Source of the DNA: an uncultured Peptoniphilus sp.
GTDB lineage: Bacteria; Bacillota; Clostridia; Tissierellales; Peptoniphilaceae
Direction: 5' to 3'
Assembly (NCBI GenBank): GCA_902489255.1
Contig: CABTZF010000016.1
Coordinates: 1-41,189 of the forward strand
DNA length: 41,189 nucleotides
Program-made: the position numbers and the translations under genes
Notes under the pieces: model-generated
Seen by the model: only the letters and a program-made list of their open reading frames with translations
The model's database searches: none
Told to the model about the DNA's origin: nothing
Shown: positions 41,050 to 41,189 of the stretch, piece by piece
How positions within the stretch are numbered: position 1 is the stretch's first letter
Layout: the number at the start of each line of letters is the position of its first letter

Positions 41050-41189
41050 AATAATAATAAAATGAATTTTTTAGGTTTTAAATATGTAATTTTTGATAGC
41101 TTTTATGAGGATAATGATTTTATTCATGTCTATACTTCTGTTTTAAAAAGATGGATACTTGTCCTCACTGTGGTTCTAAAAGAATTTGG
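41044..41189 (+). CDS. ISL3-family transposase, N-terminal part with frame change (incomplete)
   Basis: The frame from GTG (41044, AGGAG 10 bases upstream) reads QNNNKMNFLGFKYVIFDS, then FYEDNDFIHVYTSVLK, typical for ISL3 N termini. The next expected zinc-ribbon segment, DTCPHCGSKRIW, is in the -1 frame and reaches the window end. The switch point is T TTA AAA (41142-41148), a canonical -1 slippery heptamer, but a single lost A in the A-run would look the same. The annotated zero-frame continuation after KRW is therefore not the true protein. The gene is cut by the window. Confidence 0.7.
   Translation, partial: MQNNNKMNFLGFKYVIFDSFYEDNDFIHVYTSVLKRWILVLTVVLKEF

Larger units (their letters stand above)
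40919..41189 (+). mobile_element. ISL3-family insertion sequence, left end (runs past the window)
   Basis: GGCTCTATAATA at 40919-40930 resembles the terminal repeats of the IS remnant at 12062-12383 (GGTTCTATAATA). The element enters 30 bases after the leucine-rich repeat gene. It contains a terminator-like hairpin, an internal inverted repeat and the first part of a transposase. The right end is outside the window. Confidence 0.75.

Overview
The window looks like chromosome from a low-GC, Gram-positive anaerobe. AT-rich codons, strong AGGAGG ribosome binding sites, a CD1247-type protein, an EetB/NusG-II pair and the general gene order suggest the Tissierellia/Peptoniphilaceae (Peptoniphilus or Anaerococcus-like). 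The family assignment is inferred from gene content and composition and was not tested by phylogeny.

Layout. 44-6970 (minus): a de novo purine operon, purC-purE-purF-purM-purN-purH-purD, behind a sigma-A promoter and a ykkC-type leader best read as a PRPP riboswitch with a terminator. 7333-10364 (minus): ppk-ppx polyphosphate genes. 10596-11987 (plus): murC. 12062-12383: an internally deleted ISL3-family element. 12475-16709 (minus): an ABC transporter made of an ATPase, a large membrane-anchored extracellular repeat protein and a MacB-type permease. 16785-19830 (minus): a nitroreductase followed by the t6A tRNA-modification genes tsaE-tsaB-rimI-tsaD. 19919-21632 (plus): xpt and a long GNAT protein. 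21765-22689 (minus): efp and a CD1247-type acidic protein. 22749-29542 (minus): one tightly packed gene string: NusG-II protein, Gx/EetB-like membrane protein, maf, radC, a MinD-like protein without its P-loop, an SGNH hydrolase, then five type IV pilin-like genes. 29625-33352 (minus): rpsT, and comEC-holA. 33459-38381 (plus): an AlaX-like protein without its metal ligands, a luciferase-like oxidoreductase, a HEPN plus PD-(D/E)xK two-domain protein, and a secreted or anchored phospholipase D. 38634-39875 (minus): a PhaE-like protein. 40295-40888 (plus): a BspA-type leucine-rich repeat protein. 40919-end: the left end of a second ISL3-family element.

The main theme is enzymes that kept their fold but lost catalytic residues. 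PurF has Ser in place of the N-terminal glutaminase Cys and an eroded glutaminase site, while its PRPP loop is intact. The MinD-like protein lacks Walker A and the Walker B Asp. The AlaX-like protein lacks both His of its zinc site. The best candidate for an undescribed system is the HEPN/PD-(D/E)xK fusion at 35397-36320, which joins an RNase-type motif and a nuclease-type motif in one protein. The truncated IS at the right end carries three features that would limit transposase expression: a terminator-like hairpin, a long-range inverted repeat covering the start codon, and a frame change exactly at a T TTA AAA slippery heptamer.

No tRNA, rRNA or CRISPR array was seen. All calls come from reading the sequence; no database search was run.
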